Shown: positions 5,730 to 5,737 of the stretch, in pieces | Numbering within the stretch: the stretch's first letter is position 1 | How the letters are laid out: every line of letters starts with the position of its first letter | NCBI GenBank assembly: GCA_024403585.1 | Contig: JAKSRN010000123.1 | Location: forward strand, 1-5,737 | Reading direction: 5' to 3' | Length of the DNA: 5,737 nt | From: Lachnospiraceae bacterium | GTDB taxonomy: Bacteria > Bacillota > Clostridia > Lachnospirales > Lachnospiraceae | The notes under the pieces: generated by a model | What the model was told of the DNA's origin: nothing | The model's database searches: none | Seen by the model: only the letters and a program-made list of their open reading frames with translations | Made by a program: the position numbers and the translations under genes

Positions 5730-5737
5730 GCTTTCGC

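Larger units (their letters stand above)
5340..5737. other. Upstream non-coding region
   Basis: About 400 bases with no convincing gene. From the operon outwards it holds: the AT-rich leader and promoter (to 5412); the inverted pair at 5433-5471; a stretch with two direct copies of TTTTCAGA (5522-5529 and 5544-5551) spaced 22 bases; small hairpins at 5583-5606 and 5626-5645; and a GC-rich nested palindrome from 5650. Short open frames occur on both strands (plus 5432-5638; plus 5647 to the window edge; minus from the window edge to 5562). They lack ribosome binding sites and coding character, and simultaneous openness on both strands suits a repeat better than a gene. Confidence 0.6.

Noticed and set aside
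5562..5737. Minus-strand open frame entering from the window edge, possibly the 3' end of an upstream gene
   Set aside because: The translation is Ser/Arg/Gly-rich and encoded by the palindromic repeat, and the opposite strand is open as well. Without sequence beyond the edge, a genuine gene end cannot be fully excluded.

Overview
The window carries one compact five-gene operon, entirely on the minus strand, transcribed from about position 5378 down to position 49, plus about 410 bases of upstream non-coding DNA. The protein families, strong AGGAGG-type ribosome binding sites, all-ATG starts, moderate GC content and biotin-dependent sodium-pump chemistry suggest an anaerobic Clostridia, most likely a gut Lachnospiraceae (Blautia/Dorea/Mediterraneibacter-like). 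The assignment is inferred from gene content and sequence feel; no database search was possible.

Transcription order: (1) 5326-3890, an acyl-CoA carboxyltransferase related to MmdA / GcdA / transcarboxylase 12S; (2) 3874-3065, an OadG-family gamma subunit with a large secreted N-terminal domain; (3) 3050-2670, a small biotin carrier protein with the EAMKM biotinylation motif; (4) 2634-1477, the OadB-type membrane sodium pump; (5) 1461-49, an OadA / transcarboxylase 5S-type carboxyltransferase acting on oxaloacetate or pyruvate and lacking its own biotin domain. Gaps between genes are only 14, 15, 15 and 35 bases, each with a strong Shine-Dalgarno sequence, so the genes are very probably co-transcribed and made in a coordinated way.

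The complex as read: the biotin carrier would take a carboxyl group from a donor at one of the two carboxyltransferases and bring it to the membrane beta subunit, where decarboxylation is coupled to sodium export; the gamma subunit holds the assembly to the membrane. The unusual point is that both carboxyltransferase types share one operon, one biotin carrier and one pump. This is the subunit set of the soluble Propionibacterium transcarboxylase (12S + 5S + 1.3S) joined to the membrane module of a sodium-pumping decarboxylase. It could decarboxylate two classes of substrate, or exchange carboxyl groups between oxaloacetate/pyruvate and an acyl-CoA. No biotin carboxylase (ATP-dependent) gene is visible.

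Upstream, a near-consensus sigma-A promoter (TTGAAA-17-TATACT) sits at 5412-5384, with an inverted pair TGCACAAA / TTTGTGCA just upstream of it that could be an operator. Further upstream (about 5560-5737) lies a GC-rich, palindrome-rich segment, open in a frame on each strand, that looks like a structured intergenic repeat rather than a gene. The 48 bases downstream of the last gene show no terminator or further gene.
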